Shown here in pieces: positions 44,844 through 55,365 of a stretch of DNA of 64,000 nt. The stretch is from Ypsolopha sequella (taxonomy: Eukaryota; Arthropoda; Insecta; Lepidoptera; Ypsolophidae). Made by a program: the position numbers and the translations under genes. Each line of letters opens with the position of its first letter. Positions within the stretch are counted from its first letter, which is position 1. The stretch covers positions 4,154,001-4,218,000 of the forward strand of contig OW203991.1 in the NCBI GenBank assembly GCA_934047225.1, in the 5' to 3' direction. The notes below the pieces were generated by a model, which did no database searches, was not told the DNA's origin, and saw only the letters and a program-made list of their open reading frames with translations.

Positions 44844-45400
44844 AATACTGTTTCCACACGGAATACACCTCAAAATAAAACCTCATTTAAATATCCAATA
44901 TGGTACATTTATGTAGTATATGTTTAAAAAAAAAAAGAAGCAAAATGTTTATTTATAATAATTATAATTTTATATATCTCTCCTTTTAAGTTTTACAAAA
45001 ACTTGTATAACAAGAGGCCCCTCTCTCTTATGTACATTCAATTTTTGTAAGGTAATTTTTGTACTACACATGAGATAATTCTAATTATATATGTTAATAC
45101 TATTTATTTACATTTGTGTTTATGTATTTTTTACGAAGTATGTCTATGGCAAAACAATTTATTGTAGTTTTATACATTTAAATAAAAAAAGTTGCATTTT
45201 GTATTCTATCATTATTTATGATCATTTACACATAATTTAATTAATATATCTTTCTTTTACCATGAGATTGCCTGGAATATATTGCTATTAGCAATAAGTG
45301 CCGCCTTGCAGACAATGTATTTTGTTATAATTAAGTAGTTTTTTTTTCTCGTTGTTTAATAATATTTCTTGTGCACAAGTATAATAAATAAAAAAAAGAG
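44346..45400 (+). mobile_element. 5'-truncated jockey/CR1-like LINE
   Basis: The coding remnant at 44346-44843 is followed by about 550 bp of AT-rich 3' untranslated sequence. That sequence contains TGCTATTAGCAATAAGTGCC, a hallmark of insect LINE 3' ends with GATCGCYWTTAGCGATAAG-like stems. It finishes near 45385-45400 in AATAAATAAAAAAAAG. The 5' side is truncated inside the reverse transcriptase region. Confidence 0.8.
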
Positions 45401-45845
45401 ACTGCAAGGTTCTTTAGGAAGAAAATAGAAGAGTTGCAAAATCACGTAGGAGACTTTACTTTCTATCTTGTATATGTATCACAGGTAGGTAAGTAAAACC
45501 AACATCTAGTCTATTTGCACAAGATTCCATCTACTTTGAACTTTTTGTCCACAGACGTGAGGTATCTTTAGATATCCAATGAGATACGTTATCTTTGAGT
45601 CAACAGTCGTGGAGCTGTTGCGGGCACCTTAATACGACCCTTGGGTCGAAATACTGACAGTTATTGAACATAATATTTTTGTCACGCACACAGCACGCTT
45701 GTCTTATGAAATTTATAATTTATATAACCTCAATTTATAACTAAACAAAATATAAAAACGTTCTGACATGTAGGTTAGTCGCTTCACTTGACGTCGCCAG
45801 ATTGGAAAATTGGAATATTTATGTACTTATATATTTTTAAATATA
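45401..45845. other. Gene-free stretch
   Basis: Nothing recognised. Confidence 0.4.
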
Positions 45846-46048
45846 TACAACTTGTAACAGAAAGGTGTAACCATATTTGAAGAGCTTATTCAGTCTATGG
45901 TATAGAACAACTTTTATTATGGAACAAACACTTTATCTCGAAAAAAAATCAAATGTTTCATAGTAAAACGCAAAACCGCTCGGCCGAAATGTATGGAAGA
46001 GCAGATTTTTTTTTCGAGATTTCGGGTTTGGCTCCATGGTAAAAGTTG
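45846..46048. repeat. Fold-back MITE, family M60, interrupted or truncated copy
   Basis: Starts TACAACTTGTAACAGAAAGG and follows the complete copy at 60255-60519 through CTCGGCCGAAATGTATGGAA to CCATGGTAAAAGTTG. The terminal part of the right arm is replaced by another repeat. Confidence 0.82.
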
Positions 46049-46230
46049 TGGAAAAGCAAGCAATTAGAAAAAAATATGAAAAAACTTAAAAACCACTTTG
46101 AAAAAAAAATGTATGACGCTAGGGTAGACAATGTAGACAGTGAAAATTTCCAACACAAAACTTTTTTTTCAAAGTGATATTTAAATTTTTACACATTTTT
46201 TTATTGTTATTTCTGACAAATGTCAAGGTT
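46049..46230. repeat. Decayed relative of the hAT-type MITE at 46630
   Basis: GGAAAAGCAAGCAATTAGAA, GACGCTAGGGTAGACAATGT and ACTTTTTTTTCAAAGTGATA parallel the interior of 46630-46871. The terminal repeats are lost. Confidence 0.55.
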
Positions 46231-46294
46231 GCAGGCTCTATCTATCTATAATTTAAATGGAAATTTCATGGTAAGTCAGTATGTATCGCTATTA

Positions 46295-46562
46295 TACCGG
46301 GTTTTAAGATGACGGTGCGGAAGCCGGAAACTGGCGATAGTACTCGTCAATACAAACAACTTTTACTATGGAGCCAACCCTCGAATCGCGAAAAAAAATC
46401 AACTAATCCATAGAAAAGTTACTTAGCTACCCGACCAAAATGTATGAAACAACAACTGATTTTTTTTCTCGATTTATCAATTTTTTTTCAATGAATGTTG
46501 GTCGTATTGCCGGGTACTATCGCCAGTTTCCGGCTTCCGCAACTTAATCTTAACACCCTGTA
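46295..46562. repeat. Fold-back MITE, family M46, complete copy
   Basis: Ends TACCGGGTTTTAAGATGACG and ... TTAATCTTAACACCCTGTA, with the strongly paired subterminal GCGGAAGCCGGAAACTGGCG versus CGCCAGTTTCCGGCTTCCGC. 268 bp. A right arm of the same family opens the window (1-117). Confidence 0.87.
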
Positions 46563-46629
46563 TTTATAGATAATATATATCCTCCTTTTGAAATTAGCTT
46601 ACGAAATAAAGTCTTTATAAAATGTAGGG

Positions 46630-46871
46630 CAGTGGCGTGCATAGAACTTTTTTCCGGAAAAGCAATCAGAAGGTCAAGTTTGACAATAAAAAAAATATGA
46701 AAAAAATTAAATAACACTGAAAAAAAAAAGTTTGTATGACGCCAGGGTAGGCACTGCCTACCCTAGAGTGAACATTTTCATACAAACTTTTTTTTTCAAA
46801 GTTTTATTTAAATTTTTTCATAATTTTTTTATTGTCAAACTTGACCTTCTGATTGCTTTTGCACGCCACTG
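46630..46871. mobile_element. hAT-type MITE with perfect 8-bp TSD
   Basis: 242 bp. Ends CAGTGGCGTGC and GCACGCCACTG are exact inverted repeats. ATGTAGGG flanks both sides (46622-46629 and 46872-46879). CAGTGGCG ends with an 8-bp duplication are characteristic of hAT elements. The interior is a long palindrome (GCAATCAGAAGGTCAAGTTT with its inverse, and GGTAGGCACTGCCTACC at the centre). Confidence 0.93.
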
Positions 46872-47012
46872 ATGTAGGGTTACCCTTTGTCCGGCTTTTT
46901 AATTTATCCATATTGTTTATTTATTTGAAATTATTTTATATGAGTGAATGTTTAATTTTCGTATTAAATTACTCAAAAATAAAACATCAGATTTCAATCT
47001 CTAAAATCTCTA

Positions 47013-47627
47013 TACAAGGTGAAATTTATTTAAATAGCCAAATTCATATTGAAGACTCGATAAGGGCTCAGTATCAAGATTCGACGACCCTTTTTGTGAA
47101 ATTCTTAAATTATATTTTACGTTTTCCCTATACAAACGCAAGCGCATCCATCCATCCATCAGCCTAGTTCGTCCACTGCTGGACATAAGCCTTTCCAGGA
47201 CTTTGAAACTCCCGGCGGTCATCCTGGAAGAAATGCCCATACTCACACACGCTGGGCAGGCGGGTTGGTGAGCGCGGTGCCGGAACCCTCGCACCAGTGA
47301 CGCCGCTGCCCGTCACTAGTCTGTTCCATATAAGGCCCGGCTATTAGGGATGGATATACCGCCATCCATCGGTCCCAGGCATGGTGGGTCTGCTGGTTTT
47401 TTGCCTGTGAGCTGTCCTCTTACTCTCCCCCGAATTACTTCGAGGGGGTCTCCAAGTAAAATGGTGGTACCTCCACAGTCGAGCCCGGCATCAGCTCTAC
47501 CACCTGCCTGCAAGCCCACCCCCGTGTCAATTAGGTACTATAGAAGATCAATATTTTATTTGGCGAATTTACCAAAAAATGTTATCGATTCGTGATACTG
47601 ATCACTCACCAAGCCTTCGGTATGTAT
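47013..47627. repeat. M68-related MITE split by an insertion
   Basis: The left half starts TACAAGGTGAAATTTATTTA and includes AATTCATATTGAAGACTCGA. The right half from about 47553 (GGCGAATTTACC ... CTCACCAAGCCTTCGGTATG) is its partner. The two are separated by the insertion at 47145-47530. The far right tip is missing. Confidence 0.68.
47145..47530 (-). mobile_element. RTE-tailed repeat inserted in a MITE
   Basis: On the minus strand it ends GCTTATGTCCAGCAGTGGAC then GGCTGATGGATGGATG, the same LINE tail (AYVQQWTN and a stop) as at 2138, 17321 and 28818. The GC-rich upstream part (minus-strand frame 47316-47519, with ILLGDPLEVIRGRVRGQLTG) is not shared with those copies. It may be a separate LINE segment or a SINE that borrowed the LINE tail. 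Boundaries on the right are approximate. Confidence 0.7.
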
Positions 47628-47896
47628 TAACCGCGTACCCGCATCTCTTTGTAAGACGTAGGCTGCGCGTGGGATTTATTATTCCATGTTGAGTCTAAAT
47701 AGTCTTAACTTTGTCTAAATTGTCCGTAAAGCTGTATCGATTTTTTAAATTTCTTTATGGTAGCTATTCTAAATGTTCTTCTACTGAATAGTAGGTATAT
47801 TTGGTATTTAAAAGGTACCTGGTTCATAGGAAAAAAAAAGTACCTATGTCAAAAAAATTGCTTTAGGCTGTACCACTACCACAGACAGATAACACT

Positions 47897-48160
47897 AGGT
47901 GCAATTTAATCAACCGCCCGAATTCATACTAGAGACTCTGTTAGTCATTTGCAACAAAGTTTAATAACCCTTCAGGTGAAATTCGAAAAATAATTCTGTT
48001 CGCTCCTACTGCCTGTACTAGGAATTGTATTTGAACTAGTCCAGTTCGCATGGGACCATTTTTTTAATGATTTATATAAAAAGGATCATTGAACTTTGTT
48101 CCTGATCACCAACCGAGTCTCCAGCATGAATTCTGGCGGTTGATTTAAATTCACCTTGTA
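47897..48160. repeat. Fold-back MITE, family M47
   Basis: Left AGGTGCAATTTAATCAACCG then CCCGAATTCATACTAGAGAC pairs with right GTCTCCAGCATGAATTCTGG then CGGTTGATTTAAATTCACCT. About 264 bp. 52396-52860 may be a relative. Confidence 0.8.
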
Positions 48161-49172
48161 TACCGAACTTGAGGTCCTTTTAAAAGTCCTGCGATCTTTT
48201 GAGGTTATCACGCAAGACGCATTAAAACAACATTAAAACTTAACTCAACTTTAAATACCCATTAAGAATGATTGATGCCTGTTCCTTATTAAATGTCCTT
48301 TCTTTCTTTACTACATCGGTATTGACTGCGATAAATAGCCAACTATGTCACAGCAAATCCACCTTTAACCTCAAAAGATAAGAGTTCTATTAATTTATTG
48401 ACAGTATGTTCTAATTCCTAGCCGTTCCCACAGGCCATAAATAAAGGCCGCCTGCGCAAACAGAGGAAAGTACGCAAACAACATAAAACAGGGAATGATT
48501 GCAATTAAAAACGCATCGTGGTCCGGTCACGTGACCGGCGCCATCTTTGGTTTGTGACGTCATGTCTCGCTGAAACTTTGTGTTGATATGACGGATCTTG
48601 TTCCAAAACGCACAATTTATGAATGTTTTTTTTATTTTTGAATAAAAAGTATTGGTGATTTATGGTATTACGCGGTAAAAAGCTAGCAAAGTTTCGTTAT
48701 TTTATGCATTACTTTGTAAATTATCCTGCACAACCACTTTAAAACGTGTTTATAATAATAATATATAATTTATTTCGAGCAGTTTCACTCATATTTCATA
48801 ATTACAACATTTTTACATCATCAATCATCACATCACATTATTGTACTATTCTAGACACACTTATTAATTTAAAATCAGTCACACATTAGCAAAATAACAA
48901 TAAAATTATGTGTCCAATAATAAAAATAAAATATTAAAACATTATGATTGAATATGGCCGGATAAATTAAATTACGTATTGTCGAAAGAAAAAATAAAAT
49001 TGTATAAGTAATTGAATTATTTATTGTTGTACAGGATCATTTACAACAATTCTTATTTTGCAATAAGCTCATGAAAACTTTGAAAAAGTTGCTCGACGTT
49101 CTTTTTTTTTTATTTTGGTCTTGTAAGCTAAGAAGCAATTATGTTATCCGTTCACCTTTGAGTGAACTACCT
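48161..49172. other. Gene-free stretch
   Basis: Includes a GC-richer patch with GGTCACGTGACCGGCGCC, a short perfect palindrome (GGTCACGTGACC) at about 48524. Otherwise unrecognised. Confidence 0.4.
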
Positions 49173-49321
49173 GGGGCTCTACCGCGTATCAACTTCAAGC
49201 AAATGCATGCGAAATTCAATGCGTGCAAAAGAGATGGCATGTTAGGCGGGCGTCGTCGCACGCACGTCAAATTTCAATCTCAAGTTGATGTTGATGAAAA
49301 TGATAATTACGCGGTAGACCC
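49173..49321. repeat. MITE family M26, copy 3, shortened
   Basis: 149 bp. It begins GGGGCTCTACCGCGTATCAA, so 13 bp of the left arm (AATTCTCATTTGT) are deleted. The right end TACGCGGTAGACCC is intact. Confidence 0.9.
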
Positions 49322-49435
49322 ACTGCTCTAAGGTTGAGCCTAATTTGTTGGTAATTTACGGACCATATATCTAACAAATACTTACTTCGAAGTCAATATA
49401 GGCAGCACTTAATATAGCGGTCTCGATGTCGTTAG

Positions 49436-49625
49436 CAGATCGTAGAATTGGGCATACCATGATCTGCCCAGGCATATCATATTTTTGTAAAAACTTGGCA
49501 GGTCGTCTCGCTCCGCTCCGCTTCGCTCGGCTCCTCAAAATTATTTACTTGTTAACCGCTCCGCTCATCGTCGCACCTATTTTTGACTTTTGGTGAAAGA
49601 TTTTCGATTTCATACTTTACGATAA
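49436..49625 (-). repeat. GAGCGAAGCGGAG repeat, inverted copy
   Basis: GCAGATCGTAGAATTGGGCA, CGTCTCGCTCCGCTCCGCTT and TTTTTGACTTTTGGTGAAAG follow 29948-30166 in inverse. Confidence 0.75.
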
Positions 49626-50922
49626 GATTATATATTTAAGTGACTTAGTTTTACTTGAGGTATAATTTTAGGGTTATTTAGTTTTAATTTTAGATTTAAT
49701 ATGAGCACATAATCAAATTAATTGTAATTTTTTCATATCGACATTTGATTTACGTTAAAGTAATATATAGTTATAGAAAACCCTATAAAAATTCAAAATC
49801 CGCAAGTTTAGTCCGTTTATCAAAACTAAAATAATTATGTTGCAATAACAATCGCAGATGAATTTTGTAGATATATTTCTAATACGCTGGAATCTCAAAA
49901 CCGTTCAAACCCGGACGTATGTTGATAGAACGAGAGCCGAACGATTAAAGTAAATAAAGAAGAGTGCATTGATCTGCAGCTCTCGGCATTCGGCATTCGG
50001 CACCCCATTGTCGACGAGCGCTTGTTTGTTTGTTTGCCCGATTCGCAGATATGGGGCGAAGCGCAACGCAGTTATGTGTCGTTTTACTAGTACAAAGGTT
50101 TTAGTTTGGAATATTGTATTAATTTACAAAGTTTACTGCCAATGTTTTAATAGGAAATGCTGTTGAATTATACTAGTTCACAACAACATTAGATATAAAT
50201 TAATTATATTTATGATATAAATTATGTAAAAGAGAACATTTATAGTTATTTTTAAAACAACCAAACTTATTCCTACTTTTATACTTTTATCACTGACTAT
50301 CTCTACCATGAAAAATATGTCGTTGTTATTTGGTTGTTATACGATCACGGTAACTTAGGTATGTGATAAATAAACAAATATGTGTGAAATAAAAGTTGAG
50401 GAGATTGTTTACAATTTCATTGGAACTTCCGATCACTTCCATCGAATAGAAAAAATAAATAACTGCGAAATCTATTCCAATCTCAATCATGATATATTTA
50501 GCGATAGTTAGAACTCAACAGATTAAACAAAAAATTAAAAACCTGCCCGATTATTTTCTGCATGTTACTTGTAATTTACACTGATTTATATTCACGTTGC
50601 AACTACAAACAAGGTTCAAAATCCCGAAACCCCCATAAAAATTCATTAAGTATTTATACGTACCCGCCCCTCCACGTAATAATAAGTTTTTTTATAGGGC
50701 CAGGATTGCCTGGGGTGTTAATATCAAGGCTGAATGTCGGATGATCCTTGCCTTCGTTTTAGCTTCGGGCTAAAACGGAGATTTATCGAGTAGTAAACTT
50801 ATTTGAGGTATATTAACCTACACATCAGCGATTTTGATCGTGTATTTATTCCCTTATGTACTTAAGTTCGTGGGGATTGGGTTTGGCAAACGAAGCTTTG
50901 CGCTTTCTGAAGACTTGACGTT
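49626..50922. other. Gene-free stretch
   Basis: AT-rich, no recognised coding sequence. A small CGTTTTAGCTTCGGGCTAAA ACG hairpin lies at about 50756-50778. Confidence 0.4.
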
Positions 50923-51210
50923 TTAAATATTATTAGAGTGCATCACAAACTAGAAAAGATCAATCAGAAACAATCCCAAAGACAAGAATTTGAAAAAATT
51001 CCTCGGGCCAGATTCGAACCTGCGACCTCTTGTTATCAAGACAAGCGCGCTATCAATTGCGCCACCGAGGTTCCTACCCAGGCCGGTGAATTCTTCCATC
51101 ATACTTGTCCACTGTTATTTTTGCTTCTGCCTGATATACCAGCTTGAACTGCACACATAGAACGCTCACGAGGGCGTTATATGATTTCACGCCTTGTTCT
51201 TAAGAAAAAG
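50923..51210 (-). repeat. tRNA-carrying MITE, copy 2
   Basis: The inverse of 26879-27173, sharing AAATATTATTAG at the left edge, TTTCTGATTGAT (inverse), the tRNA-like segment and CGCTCACGAGGGCGTTAT. Confidence 0.78.
51001..51070 (-). repeat. tRNA-like sequence inside the MITE
   Basis: On the minus strand: acceptor-like CCTCGGT and CCCGAGG, D-arm GGCGCAATTGATAGCGC, anticodon-like stem CTTGT/ACAAG with loop CTTGATA, and T-arm GCAGGTTCGAATCTGGC. It folds as a near cloverleaf of 70 nt. A T follows the anticodon-like triplet TGA, the T-stem has a mismatch, there is no long variable arm as Ser-UGA would need, and it sits inside a repeat. A tRNA pseudogene is therefore more likely than a gene. Confidence 0.6.
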
Positions 51211-51282
51211 ATGGCGCTGTCGTCGCTACAATATTGTTGCTTCAGACAGATAAGAAATTCACAGTTTTCATTAACTAAGATA

Positions 51283-51448
51283 ATGGTACCGATTCGGTGA
51301 AGCACATCTTAACTTATTTGACAGGACTAAACTAAATTTAAGCGTTCTGTCCTTGTCTTTTCGATAAAGAAAGAAAAAGACAGGATGCTTAAAATAAGGT
51401 AAGTCCCGTCAAATAAGTTAAGACGTGTTATGTCGAATCGATACCAAT
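51283..51448. repeat. Fold-back segment at the centre of the inverted pair
   Basis: GGTACCGATTCGGTGAAGCA, CATCTTAACTTATTTGACAG and the inverse CCCGTCAAATAAGTTAAGAC, GTGTTATGTCGAATCGATACC form arms of about 40 bp. Inside, GTCCTTGTCTTTT and AAAAAGACAGGA pair again. Confidence 0.78.
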
Positions 51449-51482
51449 GTTTATTTTGCGAAATACATCGCTATGAATACTC

Positions 51483-51692
51483 TAAATATTATTAGAACAA
51501 GGCGTGAAAAGGCGTTTCTTAAGAACAAGCCGTGTAATCACATAACGCCCTCGTGAGCGTTCTATATGTGCAGTACAAGCTAGTATATCAGGCAGAAGCA
51601 AAAATAACAGTGGACAAGTATGATGGAAGAATTCACCGGTCTGGATAGGAACCTCGGTGGTGCAATAGGTAGCGCGCTTGTCTTGATAACAA
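51483..51692 (+). repeat. tRNA-carrying MITE, copy 3, truncated
   Basis: Plus-oriented: AAATATTATTAGAACAAGGC, CGCCCTCGTGAGCGTTCTAT, CACCGGTCTGGATAGGAACC and the start of the tRNA-like part (from CCTCGGTGG at 51652), breaking off after GATAACAAG. Confidence 0.75.
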
Positions 51693-51747
51693 GACGTTTC
51701 AGGCGAACAATTTTCTATTTTAGTGACAATTTAAATTTAAGTAATAA

Positions 51748-51893
51748 AACTAGGGACGTCGCCTCGCTCCGCTCCGCTTCGCTCGGCTCCTTATTTTATC
51801 TTACATGTAAACCTAACACGCTCCCTCTCGCTTCGCTCGTCGTCGCACCTATTTTTTGACTTTTTGTGAAATATTTTCGATTTCATACTTTAA
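51748..51893 (-). repeat. GAGCGAAGCGGAG repeat, inverted copy
   Basis: CGCCTCGCTCCGCTCCGCTT and CTCTCGCTTCGCTCGTCGTC, then TTTTTGACTTTTTGTGAAAT. The same orientation and spacing as 49436-49625. Confidence 0.75.
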
Positions 51894-52308
51894 ATTCGCC
51901 CACTCAGTATTTTTAGTTTCCGGACACTTAAAGGCGCTAATTAAATCTTTATTATTAATAATTTTCCGTTTATCAACCGAGTGTTTCATGCTAACATTTT
52001 GTAATCTTTGAAATCAGGGTGCAAAATGGGTCTGTGAAATTTACCCCGATAATAAAATATAGGTAGGTATTCATTCATATCGTACCTACCAACTAGTAAT
52101 CTCCTTACACTTGGAACAGTTGCCAAGTGTGTTTGCGCAATAGCTCGGCCCCGTTTTACATAAATTAAAGATTGGGCCCGCTTAAATTTAAGTTACGAGG
52201 CTTGAGCGAACTTGGGTAATTAAATTATATCGTGTAACTAGCTATGTGTCCTTTTCGGGGTTTGCCTGCTTACACTTTGTGTTCTAGGCTTACTAAATGA
52301 GATACAGG

Positions 52309-52392
52309 GTTTGTTCCATAGTAAAAGTTGTTCTATACCATTGACTGAATAAGCTCTTCAAATATGGTTACACCTTTCTGTTACAGGTTGTA
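52309..52392. repeat. Right arm of MITE family M60
   Basis: TAGTAAAAGTTGTTCTATAC through ACACCTTTCTGTTACAGGTTGTA equals the right arm of 60255-60519. The left arm is missing. Confidence 0.8.
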
Positions 52393-52395
52393 TAT

Positions 52396-52860
52396 AAGGT
52401 TATTCAACCAAATTCATACTGGAGAGAGGCTTGGTAATTGTAATTGAGTCATTTGTATAGTTTAAGTTTTATGTTTTAAAAAAAACATGATCTTGCTAAG
52501 TTTCTTGGCCTTCTTCTTAGCAAGACTAATCGAATGGGTGGAAGTAGGCATGTATTTATATATGTAACCTATTAGTATGTAGTATATAAGATGGGATTTG
52601 GTCGGCCGCCTGGATTCGGGCTGTGGGCTCGGTTGGTGATCATTGAACCTTGTTCCTGGGGATCTAAAGGGGCTGATTTGGGTGAATCATAAAATGATTT
52701 TATAGTAGGATAGAGTCAGAGTTTTTTCACGTGTGCAAAAGAGATGGCATTAGAACAGAATCATAATGTGATTCATTTAGGACGGCCTTTTTAGAGGGGC
52801 TGGTCCCTGGCGGGGTCTCCGGTATGGGTTCGGGCGGTTGATTGGATTTCACTTTGTATA
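52396..52860. repeat. Decayed fold-back element of the M47 type
   Basis: Outer parts AAGGTTATTCAACCAAATTC ... and GGGCGGTTGATTGGATTTCA CTTTGTA resemble the ends of 47897-48160. The interior is rearranged and includes a fragment of M26 near 52735. Confidence 0.45.
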
Positions 52861-53464
52861 ATATATATTTTATCTATCATTTTAATCGTATACATATTGC
52901 TATATAAATTAAATAAATCTTTAATTTAGTTCAAGTACATTTATTATTTTATTACGTATATTTTTATAAGTTTAAATTTAACTTGTAAAATTGTATTAAA
53001 TATACCTACTTTGCAAAATTTGACACAAGGCTGGGCTTGTTTTTGTATAAAAACACGGAAAAATCAATAATAATTTACAAATTTCACAAAAAGGGTCATC
53101 GAACCTTCATAGAGAATTTATCGAGTTTTCAGTATGGATTTGGCTATATAAAACGAGCCGCAATTTTAGTAGCTGAAAAGCCGAAAGTTATGTATTTGCA
53201 GGTATTTTGACACACATATATATATTTTTTTATTCCTTCATTGGGAACGATGTCCATTTAACAGCTCATTTTCAATTTATCCTTAGAGTTCAATGTTACA
53301 TGTAATGGCTTGAACGTGATATGATCGTCCATGGCCGGATTTTTGGACGTCAGTGGTCCGATATTTTATGTCAAGTGGCGATTTTAATCCGCAATTTATT
53401 GTTCGGTTATCCTACAAAATAAATAAACTTGTAATTTCACCCCATCTTCACAAAACTTTATACT
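52861..53464. other. Gene-free stretch with an M68-related half
   Basis: 53080-53160 (AAATTTCACAAAAAGGGTCA ... GTATGGATTTGGCTATAT) is a right-arm relative of the MITE at 47013. Nothing else recognised. Confidence 0.4.
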
Positions 53465-53620
53465 TTATACAGGGTGAATATAACGTGCTCAGAAAATGAA
53501 ACCAGATGCTCTGCTGTAAAAGTTTTAGCGTCCCTTTTATTCCATATGCGAAAAAATCCTCAGTGCGAGAGGGACGGATTCAAGGAAAAGTAGCAAAAAA
53601 TCGGTTTTTTATAAATATAA
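53465..53620 (+). repeat. TACAGGGTG-ended repeat
   Basis: TACAGGGTGAATATAACGTG at the left. The part from about 53515 (TAAAAGTTTTAGCGTCCCTT ... AAAGTAGCAAAAAATCGGTT) is shared in inverse with 18905-19010. Confidence 0.6.
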
Positions 53621-54329
53621 TTTGTACTAAAGTTGCTATCACAATTTCGTTTAACCAGGTTACAACCCATCAAATAAAATATATTGCAGTCCATATGTCA
53701 TTCCATATTGTCAAACCAGGAGAATTGGTGTCGAGAAAGACCTAATTTCAATGAATATTTATATCGAGCCAAATTTTTCGGTCACGTTTGGCACCATTCG
53801 GGGACGGAACCCCAAAAATATAATAATTCTTCGGTGTCGTCAAATTTTTATAATTTTGTATCTAGTGTCTTATCAACCAGAATACATCTACGTTGACGAA
53901 ACCCGTTCATTTTGTCCGACATACACTTCACATACTTTTTAGGTATGGTTTTCTATGTTTTGATGGAACCCTTATAAACAGAATATCGTAAGATCGCGTT
54001 CCAACTCACGCAGTCATCCGTTCCTTCCCCTCAGGCTGTGCGCGGCTCGTGCATGCGCTGGTAACGGAACGCATCCTAAGCAAATATCTCGGAGCAGCAT
54101 CTGCCGGCTTTTAATATTAAAGGGAGTCTTATGTTATTCTTGTCTTCGTAGTTCCGCTCTAATTTTAATCCTGTATCGGTCAAAGCAAATTGTGTTTCAA
54201 TATCAAAGTTTGATGCTCAAACCAGCATATATTTATAAGACCATTTACAAAACTATAATTAGTATCCAACAGCCCCCATCATATGTTGATATAAATATAC
54301 AATCACATACCTAACCATCTGAAATGTAT
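53621..54329. other. Gene-free stretch
   Basis: GGGGACGGAACCCCAAAAAT at about 53800 may be a decayed GGGTTCCGTACC fragment. Otherwise unrecognised. Confidence 0.35.
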
Positions 54330-54646
54330 TGAAAAGCCCACCCTATTCTACAACAACTATATTTTTATAAATGATATATATATTTTAATTTTATTATATT
54401 GTTAAGTAATTTGTGTTAACTGTCTGTCTAGATTTTAAGCTTAGATTTAAATTAGTTTATGTGTATGTTTGGATTGTTAATATTAACTAGTTTTTTGTAA
54501 TTTCTATTGATGCTAATGTTTTCTGATAATGCTGTGTTCACCTGTCATTGATGGCAACACCAGAACAAGGCCCAATGTATATCTATTTATGTTGTTTGTG
54601 TTGACATTTTTGGTGTACCTTTTTTATAAATAAAATAAATAAAAAA
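54330..54646 (+). repeat. Possible LINE 3' untranslated end
   Basis: AT-rich sequence ending ATAAATAAAATAAATAAAAAA directly before the next repeat, with GTCATTGATGGCAACACCAG upstream. It looks like a LINE 3' region with an A-rich tail. No coding part is present. Confidence 0.45.
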
Positions 54647-55365
54647 GTCTATAGGACTAGCGGTTTAGGCTGTCCCAAGTAACAATTCATTCGGGCCTAG
54701 GTTGTGAAAACTTCCTTTAGTTTGTATTTGGGTCGCAAAAAGGTTAATGCTTTTCTATCTAGGCATATTAAGTACTTGAGAATGATTATTAAGTTCTAAA
54801 ACTAATTGTTTATCATAACAACCTTTAAGCCGTTGACAAGAGTTTAAATTAACGTTATTTTGACTTGTGTTTCACGACCTTAAAGTCCTAGGATCTTATA
54901 GTTGTTGTAGACTCTTGATAAGGTTCTGGAGAGGCTAGGATTATGCTTAAGTGAGATCTAAAGGTTAAATTTTCAACTTTGATATAACCACAAAGCTATG
55001 GAATGTTGAAATTACTTAGAAGTTATTTCTAAAACCTATCTAAAGCCTTTAGGCTGTATAAAAGTTGTCTCGGCAAACAAAATAGGACTGCATGGTGAAA
55101 ACCAAGACCAAAAGGCTATAGTTCAGAGCTGAAGGCATTATTTATGTCCTACAAGAATATTTGAAAGCTTTAAAGGCATTCTCAAATATTATCAGTTGTC
55201 TCCGCGAATTCAAATTACGATGTCTTGCAAATTGAACCAACACAGGATGATTAAAAAAAAACGGAGTGGAAATTTTAAACGGAAAGTGCGGAAAATTTCC
55301 TACGAATAATGAATACAGCGGTTGGTATATATTATTAGGGTTCCGTACCTCTAAAGGAAAAAAAC

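Noticed and set aside
51001..51070. Functional tRNA (anticodon-like TGA)
   Set aside because: It lies inside a dispersed repeat with truncated siblings, has a T-stem mismatch and T after the anticodon, and lacks the long variable arm a Ser-UGA tRNA would need.
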